From Bacteroidota bacterium (lineage in GTDB: Bacteria > Bacteroidota > Bacteroidia > Chitinophagales > UBA2359), in NCBI GenBank assembly GCA_020629895.1, contig JAHDCM010000182.1, positions 1 through 6,263 of the forward strand: a DNA stretch of 6,263 bases, in the 5' to 3' direction. Below, one piece after another: positions 1 through 5,993 of this stretch. A model generated the notes under the pieces. It saw only the letters and a list, made by a program, of their open reading frames with translations, searched no databases and was not told where the DNA came from. Each line of letters starts with the position of its first letter. Position 1 is the stretch's first letter. A program made the translations under genes and the position numbers.

Positions 1-260
1 TGTTGCAGGTCTTTTTCTAAGGCTGCTAAATCGAAGGGGTACAAGGCTTTTTTTTGTTTGATCAGTTGGGCTATGTACTGTGTAAATTTGCGAATACTGG
101 CTTGTGAATCGGCGAATGGGGATCGGGTAATGACATTTTGGCGCGCAAAGGCCAATTGCCCGCTGAATGCAGGAAAAGGAATGGCAAGTCCATTGCCTTC
201 GGCTACGATACTAAATTCGCCAAATAGTAGTAATTTGGCATAAAAAGATGGAGTACTCAA
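1..260 (-). CDS. GHMP kinase, probable mevalonate kinase (partial, N-terminal part, TTG start)
   Basis: Seen: an open frame runs from a TTG at 260-258 to the left edge (86 complete codons) and has no ATG. It begins (M)STPSFYAKLLLFGEFSIV. AKLLLFGE at residues 8-15 matches the first GHMP-kinase motif, with the conserved Lys (K9) and Glu (E15). GLAIPFPAFSG at 24-34 matches the following substrate-side strand. Known: mevalonate kinase phosphorylates mevalonate with ATP in the cytosol, in the mevalonate route to isoprenoids, and Bacteroidetes versions carry a FYAK-LLFGE start and a GLAIP-F segment like this one. The catalytic and ATP-binding glycine-rich motifs lie outside the window, so another GHMP kinase (for example a phosphomevalonate kinase-like paralogue) is possible. 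The TTG shares TTGA with the stop of the upstream receptor gene, which suggests translational coupling in one operon. The start is inferred because no ATG precedes the conserved motif in this frame. Confidence 0.8.
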   Translation of the reverse strand, partial: MSTPSFYAKLLLFGEFSIVAEGNGLAIPFPAFSGQLAFARQNVITRSPFADSQASIRKFTQYIAQLIKQKKALYPFDLAALEKDLQ

Positions 261-2896
261 AACTTTACCTTGAGGCGGGCGTTCACGCGAATACCCGTCA
301 GAAATTGAGGAATATTATATATTAGCTGCCGACGAAAATCGCTGGCATAGGCGCGAAAGTAATCATAAGATACGGTATTTTGAATATCTAGCAGGTTAAA
401 AACTTCGAGTGAGAACCAAACATTTTCCAAATGGCGGAATGGGCTGGTGGGGTGAAGGTTTTTCTTGCGATCTCGATCAAATAGTAGTGCAGAGAATCCA
501 ATATCTACTCGGCGGTAGGGATTCATGCGGAAGGAGTTGCGCCAACGTACATTTCCTGGTGGGCCATAGGGCAATCCTGAGCCAAATAAGAGCGATAGAT
601 GTGTTTTGAAATTTTTATTATTAGGGATGTAATCTTGAAAAAACATGCCGAAGGTGACAAGTTGGTCAGTAGCTCGAAAACGGGAAGGGATATCGACTTG
701 GGTACTATCGGTTATGATAAAGTCGGTCACTCCTGCATCATAAATATTTTGCCCTGCTTCATTGAGGTATTCGTAGTAAAAATCACCTTCTAAATCTTCT
801 TTAGTACGCAGTATAGATAAGCTAATCCAAGATTCGGTTTCGGGGATAAATTCACCATTTAAACGCAAATCTAAACCTGTTGCAAAACCCGTTGAAAGGT
901 TTTCGCCAAAGTAACGAATCAACAGATTATCAATATCATAGGGTACTAAATCCCAGAGGTATTTATAATAAGCTTCGGCAGTTAGCTTGAAAGGACGATC
1001 CCAAATATTAAAACTGTATTCCGCACCTAACACGGCATGTAGTGATTTTTGTGCTTTTAGGTCGGTATTTAATTCGCCTTCAAAGTTGCGCATTTCGCGA
1101 TAAAAGGCGGGTTGGTAATAGGCACCTCCTGCAAATCGGAACAATAAATCGCGTTCTACCGCACGACTATCTTCTTTTGCTATGATGGCTTGTAGTTTTT
1201 CATCTTGGTTGACACGTTCAATAAACTTCAAGGGGCGAAAAGAAAATTGCACACGTGGTGATACTAGAAATTCATCGTTCAAATCCCAATATTGAAAGCG
1301 AGTACCAAAGTTGAAATTAATTTGTTTTTCGACGCCCATTGTCCATTCGTCTTGTATAAAACCTGTGTAACGATTGGAGCTTAAACTTAAAGTTGTTTTG
1401 AGTTTATCATTTACCTGAATTTCTTCTAAGTTTAAGGGAAGGGTATAATCTGCGGAGTCTACTCGACGCCATTGATTGAGTTGGTCGGTAATTTCCTCGT
1501 GTTGAAATTTAACTCCCCAAGTAATTAAATGCTCATTGGAAAAGTCTTCTCCTTTTTTGGAGTTTGCTTTTCGGAGGTTTAAATTACCGCGATGAGCGAT
1601 GTTGTAAACGGTTGCATTGAGGCGATTGCGCGCCCATTCGTGATTTCCTCCTGCACCTAGTAATACAGTCGCACCTCCTAAGTCAGCATCTTCACTCAAA
1701 CTCGTTTCTACTTCATTTAGTAAGTAGTAACCTTGGATACTAAATGCTTCTTGTTCTTCTGTGCGATAAGCAGAAGCCATTAGTTTGAGGCGGATAGGTA
1801 CTTCTTCGGGAGCAAAGGTAAAGCCAGTACCTCCTAGCATAGATTGGTAAGCGTCTTCTTCATTGCCACCATAAAAAACGCGTAACTTCAAACTTTGGTT
1901 GAAACTCCCAACATTAGTCTCACTATAAGTAGGAATAAAATTAAAGCGATTTCGGGCAAAGTTTCCAATAAAGTCCCAACTAAGAGCAGGCGTAATCCGA
2001 TAATCTAAATAGGCTTGGAAATCGGAAAAAGAGGGGCGGTAATTTCCACTTGTAGGAAGTGAGTTGAGCAAGTAGGCATTTGATTTGTGGCGTACTCCCA
2101 TCAGGTACCCTAAACGTTTGCCAAAGGTGACACCTTCTAGGTGCGCACTAGCACCGAGTAAGCTTGCTTCTAAAGAGCCGCCAAATTTTTCGGGACGTTT
2201 GTATTTGACATCTAACACTGATGACATTTTATCACCGTACTTAGCTGCAAATCCTCCAGCAGAGAAGCCTAGTGAACTTACCATATTAGGATTGATAAAA
2301 CTCAATCCTTCTTGTTGACCAGAACGAATTAAAAAGGGACGAAAAATTTCGTAGTCGTTTACATACACTAAATTTTCATCGAAGTTGCCCCCACGAACAG
2401 AATATTGAGAACTTAGTTCGTTATTGGTGACTACTCCTGCTTGTGTCTTCAATACATCCTCAATATTCATGGTGGTAGTAGGGATATATTCCAATTCTTT
2501 TACAGGAATATTTTGAATGGTAGAAGCCGCAGCCGATTCCCCTTCTACCTGAAAGGTTTTTAGTTCTTCGGTTTTGCTACTCATGGATACATCAACTTGG
2601 CGTTGTTCTCCTATGGCTAAAGTAAAGGTTTGTTCGTAGGGTTCTACATTAAATCCTTTAAATGTAACGGTAATAGCTTGTTCGGGAGGCAGTTCTAATT
2701 GGTAAGCTCCGTCATAATTAGAGACGGTTCCTAGTGTGTTACCATTTAGAAGATAAGTGATATTAAGTCCGACTATGGGGTCGGCATTTTCGTCGGTAAT
2801 GGTACCATATATATAGGTTGCTTCTGTTTGTCCTAAAACTTGGCAAATGCTTCCTAGTAAAAGGGTGATAATGATGACTACAATTTTCCAGTTCAT
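257..2896 (-). CDS. TonB-dependent outer-membrane receptor with carboxypeptidase-regulatory-like N-terminal domain
   Basis: Seen: 879 residues, within the usual size for the family. Residues 1-23 form a signal peptide (Lys at 4, a hydrophobic run IVVIIITLLLG, likely cleavage near LGQ). There is no lipobox. Residues 28-105 look like a CarboxypepD_reg-like beta-sandwich (YGTITDENADPIVGLNI, then SNYDGAYQLELP). Residues about 125-235 are the plug, with SQYSVRGGNFDENLVYVND at 164-181 and AAKYGDKMSSVLDVKYKRP near 217-235. The rest is rich in alternating aromatic beta strands typical of a 22-strand barrel and ends in Phe, as expected for BAM-assembled barrels. Known: such receptors import a ligand through the outer membrane using TonB-ExbB-ExbD energy. 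Inference: the plug resembles a receptor widely conserved in Bacteroidetes that is not a SusC type, and no SusD gene is adjacent, so the substrate cannot be named. It starts 14 bases after rpe and overlaps the kinase gene, so it is probably the middle gene of an operon. Confidence 0.93.
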   Translation of the reverse strand: MNWKIVVIIITLLLGSICQVLGQTEATYIYGTITDENADPIVGLNITYLLNGNTLGTVSNYDGAYQLELPPEQAITVTFKGFNVEPYEQTFTLAIGEQRQVDVSMSSKTEELKTFQVEGESAAASTIQNIPVKELEYIPTTTMNIEDVLKTQAGVVTNNELSSQYSVRGGNFDENLVYVNDYEIFRPFLIRSGQQEGLSFINPNMVSSLGFSAGGFAAKYGDKMSSVLDVKYKRPEKFGGSLEASLLGASAHLEGVTFGKRLGYLMGVRHKSNAYLLNSLPTSGNYRPSFSDFQAYLDYRITPALSWDFIGNFARNRFNFIPTYSETNVGSFNQSLKLRVFYGGNEEDAYQSMLGGTGFTFAPEEVPIRLKLMASAYRTEEQEAFSIQGYYLLNEVETSLSEDADLGGATVLLGAGGNHEWARNRLNATVYNIAHRGNLNLRKANSKKGEDFSNEHLITWGVKFQHEEITDQLNQWRRVDSADYTLPLNLEEIQVNDKLKTTLSLSSNRYTGFIQDEWTMGVEKQINFNFGTRFQYWDLNDEFLVSPRVQFSFRPLKFIERVNQDEKLQAIIAKEDSRAVERDLLFRFAGGAYYQPAFYREMRNFEGELNTDLKAQKSLHAVLGAEYSFNIWDRPFKLTAEAYYKYLWDLVPYDIDNLLIRYFGENLSTGFATGLDLRLNGEFIPETESWISLSILRTKEDLEGDFYYEYLNEAGQNIYDAGVTDFIITDSTQVDIPSRFRATDQLVTFGMFFQDYIPNNKNFKTHLSLLFGSGLPYGPPGNVRWRNSFRMNPYRRVDIGFSALLFDRDRKKNLHPTSPFRHLENVWFSLEVFNLLDIQNTVSYDYFRAYASDFRRQLIYNIPQFLTGIRVNARLKVKF

Positions 2897-2910
2897 AAAT
2901 TAAGGTTGCC

Positions 2911-3561
2911 TTATACAGACTTTAAGTTTATAATCGCTTCTTTCGGGTTGGTGGCTTTAAATACGCTACTACCAGCTACTAGAACATTGGCACCAGCTTG
3001 TATAATAGAAGCAGCATTAGAGAGCGATACACCACCATCAATTTCGATCACTGCACTTGAATTGCGCGCATTAATTAGTTGACGGAGTTGACGGATTTTA
3101 GTAATGGTATAATCAATAAATTGTTGTCCACCAAATCCAGGATTTACCGACATCAAACAAACCAAATCGACTTCTTCTATAATCGGTTCTAACAAGTGAA
3201 TGGGTGTATGTGGGTTGAGTGCCACTCCCGCCTTCATTTTCAATGCTTTGATAGCTTGAATTGTTCGATGCAAATGCGTACAAGCTTCGAAATGTACTGT
3301 TAGGATGTCGGCACCTGCGTTTTTAAATGCTTCGAGATACCTTTGAGGTTCAACAATCATCAAGTGAACATCAAAGGGTTTGGCAGTTAAGTGACGTACT
3401 GACTTGATAACAGGAATACCAAAAGAAATATTGGGTACGAAACATCCATCCATAACATCAATATGTATGAGGTCTGCTTGACTTTCATCAAGTAAGCTGA
3501 TTGTTTTGCCCAACTGGCTAAAGTCGGCAGCAAGGATAGATGGAGCAATTAAATGATTCAT
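2911..3561 (-). CDS. rpe: Ribulose-phosphate 3-epimerase
   Basis: Cytosolic TIM-barrel enzyme that interconverts D-ribulose 5-phosphate and D-xylulose 5-phosphate in the pentose phosphate pathway. Seen: 216 residues, the normal family length. Motifs run in order: IAPSILAADFSQLG (9-18 region), HIDVMDGCFVPNISFG (33-48), FDVHLM (63-68), GVALNPHTP (112-120), LMSVNPGFGGQ (136-146), IEIDGGVS (172-179) and VLVAGSSVF (193-201). Expected metal ligands H33, D35, H66 and D175 are present; D35 and D175 are also the acid/base pair. GFGGQ, DGG and AGSS would bind phosphate. The position after DVMDG is Cys where many homologues have His or Val. The frame is open upstream to an ATG at 3663, but those 34 residues have no family counterpart, and a TATCTTTG promoter box lies just upstream of 3561, so the start at 3561 is chosen. 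It is the first gene of the leftward operon and is divergent from the primary sigma gene. Confidence 0.95.
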   Translation of the reverse strand: MNHLIAPSILAADFSQLGKTISLLDESQADLIHIDVMDGCFVPNISFGIPVIKSVRHLTAKPFDVHLMIVEPQRYLEAFKNAGADILTVHFEACTHLHRTIQAIKALKMKAGVALNPHTPIHLLEPIIEEVDLVCLMSVNPGFGGQQFIDYTITKIRQLRQLINARNSSAVIEIDGGVSLSNAASIIQAGANVLVAGSSVFKATNPKEAIINLKSV

Positions 3562-3565
3562 GGAA

Positions 3566-3598
3566 CAAAGATAAAATTTATTGGGGGATGGTTGCAGA
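3566..3598 (-). promoter_or_regulatory. Candidate Bacteroidetes promoter of rpe (-7 box TATCTTTG)
   Basis: Reading the minus strand, TATCTTTG (3573-3566) matches the Bacteroidetes -7 consensus TAnnTTTG exactly. A TCTG (3598-3595), one mismatch from the -33 TTTG, lies 21 bases upstream. The -7 box ends four bases before the rpe ATG (3561), so the predicted transcript would begin at or within a few bases of the start codon. The -33 match is weak, so confidence rests on the -7 box and its position. Confidence 0.5.
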
Positions 3599-3746
3599 AT
3601 AGAAAAACTTATTTGGCGACTATAATTTGTCATATAGCTATAAAAGATAACTTTTAAATACATACAAATTTAAAAGTAGGCCTGATCGTTGTGGTAGAAT
3701 AGATAGTTTTCTACGTCTTAAAAATAATACAGACTTATAAAACAGC

Positions 3747-3762
3747 AGTGTTTAAGTGTTTA
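3747..3762. repeat. Tandem 8-base direct repeat, AGTGTTTA x2
   Basis: AGTGTTTA occurs twice back to back, flanked by ACAGC on the left and CTGT on the right, so ACAG...CTGT also gives a small dyad. It lies 29 bases upstream of the -33 element of the rightward sigma gene promoter, a position where an activator could bind. It may also be chance in AT-rich DNA. Confidence 0.4.
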
Positions 3763-3791
3763 CTGTAAGTTTTATGTTATGTCAAAATTTG

Positions 3792-3823
3792 TTTGGTGTA
3801 AGTTGCTGTTTATTATATGTTTG
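3792..3823 (+). promoter_or_regulatory. Canonical Bacteroidetes promoter of the primary sigma gene (TTTG-N20-TATGTTTG)
   Basis: TTTG at 3792-3795 and TATGTTTG at 3816-3823 match the Bacteroidetes -33 (TTTG) and -7 (TAnnTTTG) elements without mismatch, with a 20-base spacer in the accepted range. Transcription would begin near 3828-3832 and give a leader of about 100 bases before the ATG at 3934. A second TTTG at 3788-3791 would give a 24-base spacer and is less likely. Confidence 0.75.
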
Positions 3824-3836
3824 TGTGTTTTTTTTG

Positions 3837-3865
3837 AGGAAAATGAAAAAATTTGCATTTTTCCT
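3837..3865 (+). promoter_or_regulatory. Hairpin in the leader of the primary sigma mRNA
   Basis: AGGAAAATG (3837-3845) pairs with CATTTTTCCT (3856-3865), leaving one bulged T, around an A/T-rich loop of ten bases. The stem would lie within about 10 bases of the predicted 5' end of the transcript. It holds both an AGGA purine stretch and the ATG of a short upstream frame. No U-run directly follows on the plus strand, so it is not a terminator. It may protect the 5' end or control the short frame. Confidence 0.45.
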
Positions 3866-3905
3866 AAAAAAATATTATATGCCTCGAAACTATTGGCGGG
3901 TATAA
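3843..3905 (+). CDS. Possible leader peptide / upstream ORF (20 codons) before the primary sigma gene
   Basis: An ATG at 3843 opens a 20-codon frame (MKKFAFFLKKYYMPRNYWRV) ending in TAA at 3903-3905, 28 bases before the sigma gene ATG. A GAGGAAA purine stretch directly precedes the ATG. The peptide is basic and aromatic and resembles no protein I recognise. Bacteroidetes depend little on Shine-Dalgarno pairing, and a short frame in AT-rich DNA can arise by chance, so this is only a candidate. Confidence 0.2.
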   Translation: MKKFAFFLKKYYMPRNYWRV

Positions 3906-3933
3906 TGCGTTAGAATAACAAACAGCAAATTAT

Positions 3934-4800
3934 ATGAAACAACTAAAGATTCAACACCAGATAACCAATCGAGATAGCATTTCTTTAGATAAATACTTAC
4001 AAGATATTAGCAAACTCGAACTATTAACTCCTGAGGAAGAAGTAACCTTAGCACGTCGCATTAAAGAAGGAGATGAGGAAGCATTAAATAAGCTAACAAA
4101 ATCTAATCTCCGTTTTGTCGTGTCTGTTGCTAAGCAATATCAGAATCAAGGATTACAACTCATTGATTTGATCAATGAAGGAAATGTGGGACTAATTAAG
4201 GCTGCTAAACGTTTTGATGAAACAAAAGGGTTTAAATTTATTTCTTATGCCGTTTGGTGGATTCGTCAGGCTATTATGCAGGCTTTAGTCGAACAATCAC
4301 GTATGGTGCGTTTACCGCTTAATAAAGTAGATGCCTACCAGAAAGTACAAAAAGCACTGCTGAAATTTTTACAGCAGAATGAACGTCGTCCTTCAGCTCG
4401 TGAATTATCTGAACTGACTGGTTTATCGACAAAAGATATACGAGAACTACTAAAGATTAATAACCGACACATCTCTATTGATCAGCCTTCGGCAGGAGAT
4501 GATGATGATGGTGCCACTCTTTTAAATACGCTTGAATCAAATGAAGGGAATCCTGATACAGATTTGCTTTCTGAATCTTTGAAGGATGAAGTACGCGATG
4601 TTTTAGCGATTCTTTCTCGTCGTGAATGTGATATTATTATTAGCTATTTTGGATTAAATGGAAGTAGTCCGATGTCGTTAGAAGATATTGCGTTACGTTT
4701 TGGATTGACTCGCGAGCGAGTTCGGCAAATAAAAGAACGAGCTATTCGTCGTTTGCGTAAAGGTTCGAAAAGTAAAGAGTTGAAAGCATATTTAGGATAA
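3934..4800 (+). CDS. rpoD: Primary (housekeeping) RNA polymerase sigma-70 factor, Bacteroidetes type
   Basis: This subunit directs RNA polymerase to the -33/-7 promoters of most genes and melts the DNA. Seen: 288 residues, the usual short Bacteroidetes form without region 1.1 or the long non-conserved insert. MKQLKI..QITNRDS at the start is typical of the family and supports the ATG at 3934. Region 1.2 is about 18-50 (LDKYLQDISKLELLTPEEE). Region 2 is about 55-125, with core-binding DLINEGNVGLIKAAKRFDE (78-96) and the melting/-7 recognition segment KGFKFISYAVWWIRQAI (98-114). Region 3 is about 130-185. The region 3.2 finger carries an acidic run GDDDDG (188-193) written as four GAT codons. 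Region 4 is about 222-280, with the helix-turn-helix SLEDIALRFGLTRERVRQI (248-266) and the family end SKELKAYLG. It is transcribed alone, since a strong terminator follows. Its name in these genomes varies (rpoD or sigA). Confidence 0.97.
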   Translation: MKQLKIQHQITNRDSISLDKYLQDISKLELLTPEEEVTLARRIKEGDEEALNKLTKSNLRFVVSVAKQYQNQGLQLIDLINEGNVGLIKAAKRFDETKGFKFISYAVWWIRQAIMQALVEQSRMVRLPLNKVDAYQKVQKALLKFLQQNERRPSARELSELTGLSTKDIRELLKINNRHISIDQPSAGDDDDGATLLNTLESNEGNPDTDLLSESLKDEVRDVLAILSRRECDIIISYFGLNGSSPMSLEDIALRFGLTRERVRQIKERAIRRLRKGSKSKELKAYLG

Positions 4801-4850
4801 ATAGGCTAACTTATGTCTTGATTTTAAAACTGAGATAGCTTCATCAAAAG

Positions 4851-4869
4851 AACAGTTGCGCATACTGTT
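4851..4869 (+). other. Small stem-loop after the primary sigma gene
   Basis: AACAGT (4851-4856) pairs with ACTGTT (4864-4869) around TGCGCAT. A T-rich but interrupted stretch follows (GTTGTTTTTCT from about 4878). It may be a weak first terminator ahead of the strong one, or a 3' end-processing stop. Confidence 0.3.
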
Positions 4870-4915
4870 ATATGTGTGTTGTTTTTCTATATGAGATGTA
4901 ATGCTATTGTAAAAT

Positions 4916-4970
4916 AAAGCCAAGTATCATTTTGATACTTGGCTTTGTTTGTTTATTTAATTTTTTTTTA
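4916..4970 (+). terminator. Intrinsic (rho-independent) terminator of the primary sigma gene
   Basis: The arms AAAGCCAAGTATCA (4916-4929) and TGATACTTGGCTTT (4933-4946) pair perfectly over 14 base pairs around a TTT loop. T-rich sequence follows, including a run of nine T at 4961-4969. It starts 115 bases after the sigma gene stop. It separates transcription of this gene from the next gene at 5187, which therefore needs its own promoter. Confidence 0.9.
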
Positions 4971-5025
4971 ATAACTTGTTAGTTGATTATGTAATATTTC
5001 TTACACCTCTAGCCGTAAAACTATT

Positions 5026-5074
5026 GGTGAGATCGTACCGCCCAAGCTCACCTTATTTGATCTTGTAATCAAAT
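5026..5074. other. Two adjacent stem-loops of unknown role
   Basis: GGTGAG (5026-5031) pairs with CTCACC (5047-5052) around 15 bases. Two bases later ATTTGAT (5055-5061) pairs with ATCAAAT (5068-5074) around CTTGTA. The first stem is GC-richer than the surrounding DNA. They could be part of a small RNA, a protein-binding site, or chance. There is no clear promoter or T-run for a free transcript. Confidence 0.3.
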
Positions 5075-5104
5075 TTACCTAATATGGTTACTGCCCTTTC
5101 TTTG
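5074..5104 (+). promoter_or_regulatory. Weak candidate promoter for the sigma-like gene
   Basis: TTTA (5074-5077), 19 bases, then TTTCTTTG (5097-5104): each element differs from the Bacteroidetes consensus (TTTG, TAnnTTTG) at one position. It is the best match found between the terminator and the ATG at 5187. If used, transcription would start near 5110, just before the hairpin at 5119-5148. Confidence 0.25.
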
Positions 5105-5118
5105 TGTGTTCTAAAGTA

Positions 5119-5148
5119 GCTCGTTTTGATTTTAAAATCAGGATGAGC
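5119..5148 (+). promoter_or_regulatory. Hairpin in the probable leader of the sigma-like gene
   Basis: GCTC (5119-5122) pairs with GAGC (5145-5148), and the palindrome TGATTTTAAAATCA (5127-5140) forms the inner part. The GTTT/GGAT bases between them can pair with G-U pairs in RNA, so the whole element can fold as one long stem. It ends 38 bases before the ATG at 5187. No T-run follows, so it is not a standard terminator. As DNA the inner palindrome could also be an operator for a dimeric regulator. Confidence 0.4.
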
Positions 5149-5186
5149 CTTTAAGTTGTTGTAGATAAACCCTGTAAGCTAAACCC

Positions 5187-5993
5187 ATGAAATCAGATAA
5201 AAAATCTAAAGTATCTGGCTATGTTTTAACAAATCAAGAAATTGATAAAATTTTAATAAAAGATGATATAGCCTCGCTTATTCAAAAATACCAACACAAG
5301 GTGTCATTTTATTGTGAACACTATATTCGTAAAGGACTTTTTACTAAAGAAGAGCGTTCTGATGTGATACAAACAATTAATGAACAGTTGTGGTTGAAAG
5401 CAAATAAAATTAAGTATCAATACAATGAACAGGCTACTGTAAGTACCTATTTGGGTACTATTATTAAAAATATTTGTTTAGAGATATACCGAAAAAATAA
5501 AAAAAATGTTCCATTAGAGTCTGTTGAAAATGATCAAATATTAGATTATTCTATACTCACCAAAAAGGGTGTCTCGCTTAATCAACTAGTCATTCAAGAA
5601 GAAGTAAATAGATTACATCTTATTTTGAAAGCTCAAACGCAAGCTATCCGAGATAAAATACAGTTTTATTTTAAACTTTGTTGTCGTATTCCATTATTAG
5701 AACAAGATGTACTTCGTTATTTTAAATCCTGCCCTGAGATTTATTTAATTAAAATGATGCGTGATTTTGGAGGAGATTATCAATTGATGCCAGATAAAGA
5801 GCTATATGCGAAAATAAATTATTATGAATCAGTGCTATTTGATAAGTCTCGTACTTCCGATAGTATTAAGAAATGGCTAAAATATAGAGCCGAACAACTA
5901 ATTGCGCAAATGAATAAGCAATCAAATAAAGCTAATTATGATCTTGAAAGCTTTAAAATTTTGTTGCATTATTATTTTTTAAGAAAAAAATGA
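5187..5993 (+). CDS. Divergent sigma-70-like protein (sigma region 2, atypical C-terminal part)
   Basis: Seen: 268 residues, lysine-rich, no signal peptide or membrane segment, so probably cytosolic. Residues about 28-103 resemble sigma-70 region 2: IASLIQKYQHKV, then RSDVIQTINEQLWLKANKI (57-75) with the DVIQ-x-x-NE pattern of the core-binding helix, then STYLGTIIKNICLEIYRK (86-103) like the promoter-melting/recognition helix. Residues 104-135 are a linker. From about 150 the region-4 position is unusual: RDKIQFYFKL (155-164), a stretch without helix-turn-helix signature (165-215), then RTSDSIKKWLKYRAEQLIAQ (222-241), which has the look of a sigma-4 recognition helix. Inference: an ECF-like or orphan sigma factor with an expanded or degenerate region 4; alternatively a sigma-derived regulator that no longer binds a -35 element. 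No anti-sigma gene is visible next to it. Codons are more AT-rich than in the genes to the left. The start at 5187 is the first ATG in the frame; no clear ribosome binding site is seen. Confidence 0.65.
   Translation: MKSDKKSKVSGYVLTNQEIDKILIKDDIASLIQKYQHKVSFYCEHYIRKGLFTKEERSDVIQTINEQLWLKANKIKYQYNEQATVSTYLGTIIKNICLEIYRKNKKNVPLESVENDQILDYSILTKKGVSLNQLVIQEEVNRLHLILKAQTQAIRDKIQFYFKLCCRIPLLEQDVLRYFKSCPEIYLIKMMRDFGGDYQLMPDKELYAKINYYESVLFDKSRTSDSIKKWLKYRAEQLIAQMNKQSNKANYDLESFKILLHYYFLRKK

Larger units (their letters stand above)
3562..3933. other. Divergent intergenic region between rpe and the primary sigma gene
   Basis: This 372-base stretch has no convincing long gene. It holds a minus-strand promoter box next to rpe, a second isolated minus-strand TAAATTTG (3672-3665) without a visible -33 partner, a tandem 8-base repeat (3747-3762), and a canonical plus-strand promoter (3792-3823). 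It also holds a leader of about 100 bases with a hairpin (3837-3865) and a possible short upstream ORF (3843-3905). It is markedly AT-rich. Confidence 0.7.
4801..5186. other. Intergenic region after the primary sigma gene, rich in stem-loops
   Basis: These 386 bases hold no credible gene on either strand and no tRNA-like fold. In order they contain a small hairpin (4851-4869), a strong intrinsic terminator (4916-4970), a pair of adjacent stem-loops (5026-5074), a weak promoter-like site (5074-5104), and a long hairpin centred on TGATTTTAAAATCA (5119-5148) in the probable leader of the next gene. TTGATTTTAAAA occurs twice in the region, at 4818-4829 and 5126-5137. Confidence 0.65.

Noticed and set aside
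58..243. Plus-strand frame of 61 codons at the left edge
   Set aside because: It lies opposite the GHMP-kinase frame, whose minus-strand translation carries a clear family motif; the plus-strand product has no protein-like pattern.
409..793. Two overlapping plus-strand frames (409-609, 599-793)
   Set aside because: Both lie opposite the receptor gene's barrel region and their translations resemble no family.
2085..2318. Plus-strand frame of 77 codons
   Set aside because: It is antisense to the conserved plug and early barrel of the receptor, so it is a shadow of that coding sequence.
3562..3663. N-terminal extension of rpe to an ATG at 3663
   Set aside because: The 34 extra residues have no counterpart in the epimerase family, and the promoter box at 3566-3573 lies inside them. 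A TAAATTTG box just upstream of 3663 is noted but lacks a -33 partner.
3901..3906. TATAAT hexamer just upstream of the primary sigma gene
   Set aside because: It fits the E. coli -10 consensus, but Bacteroidetes primary sigma uses TAnnTTTG, and no matching -35 element lies about 17 bases upstream.
5001..5060. Possible tRNA or structured RNA gene
   Set aside because: No acceptor/T-arm pattern (GGTTCRA-like) or cloverleaf could be built; only simple hairpins are present.
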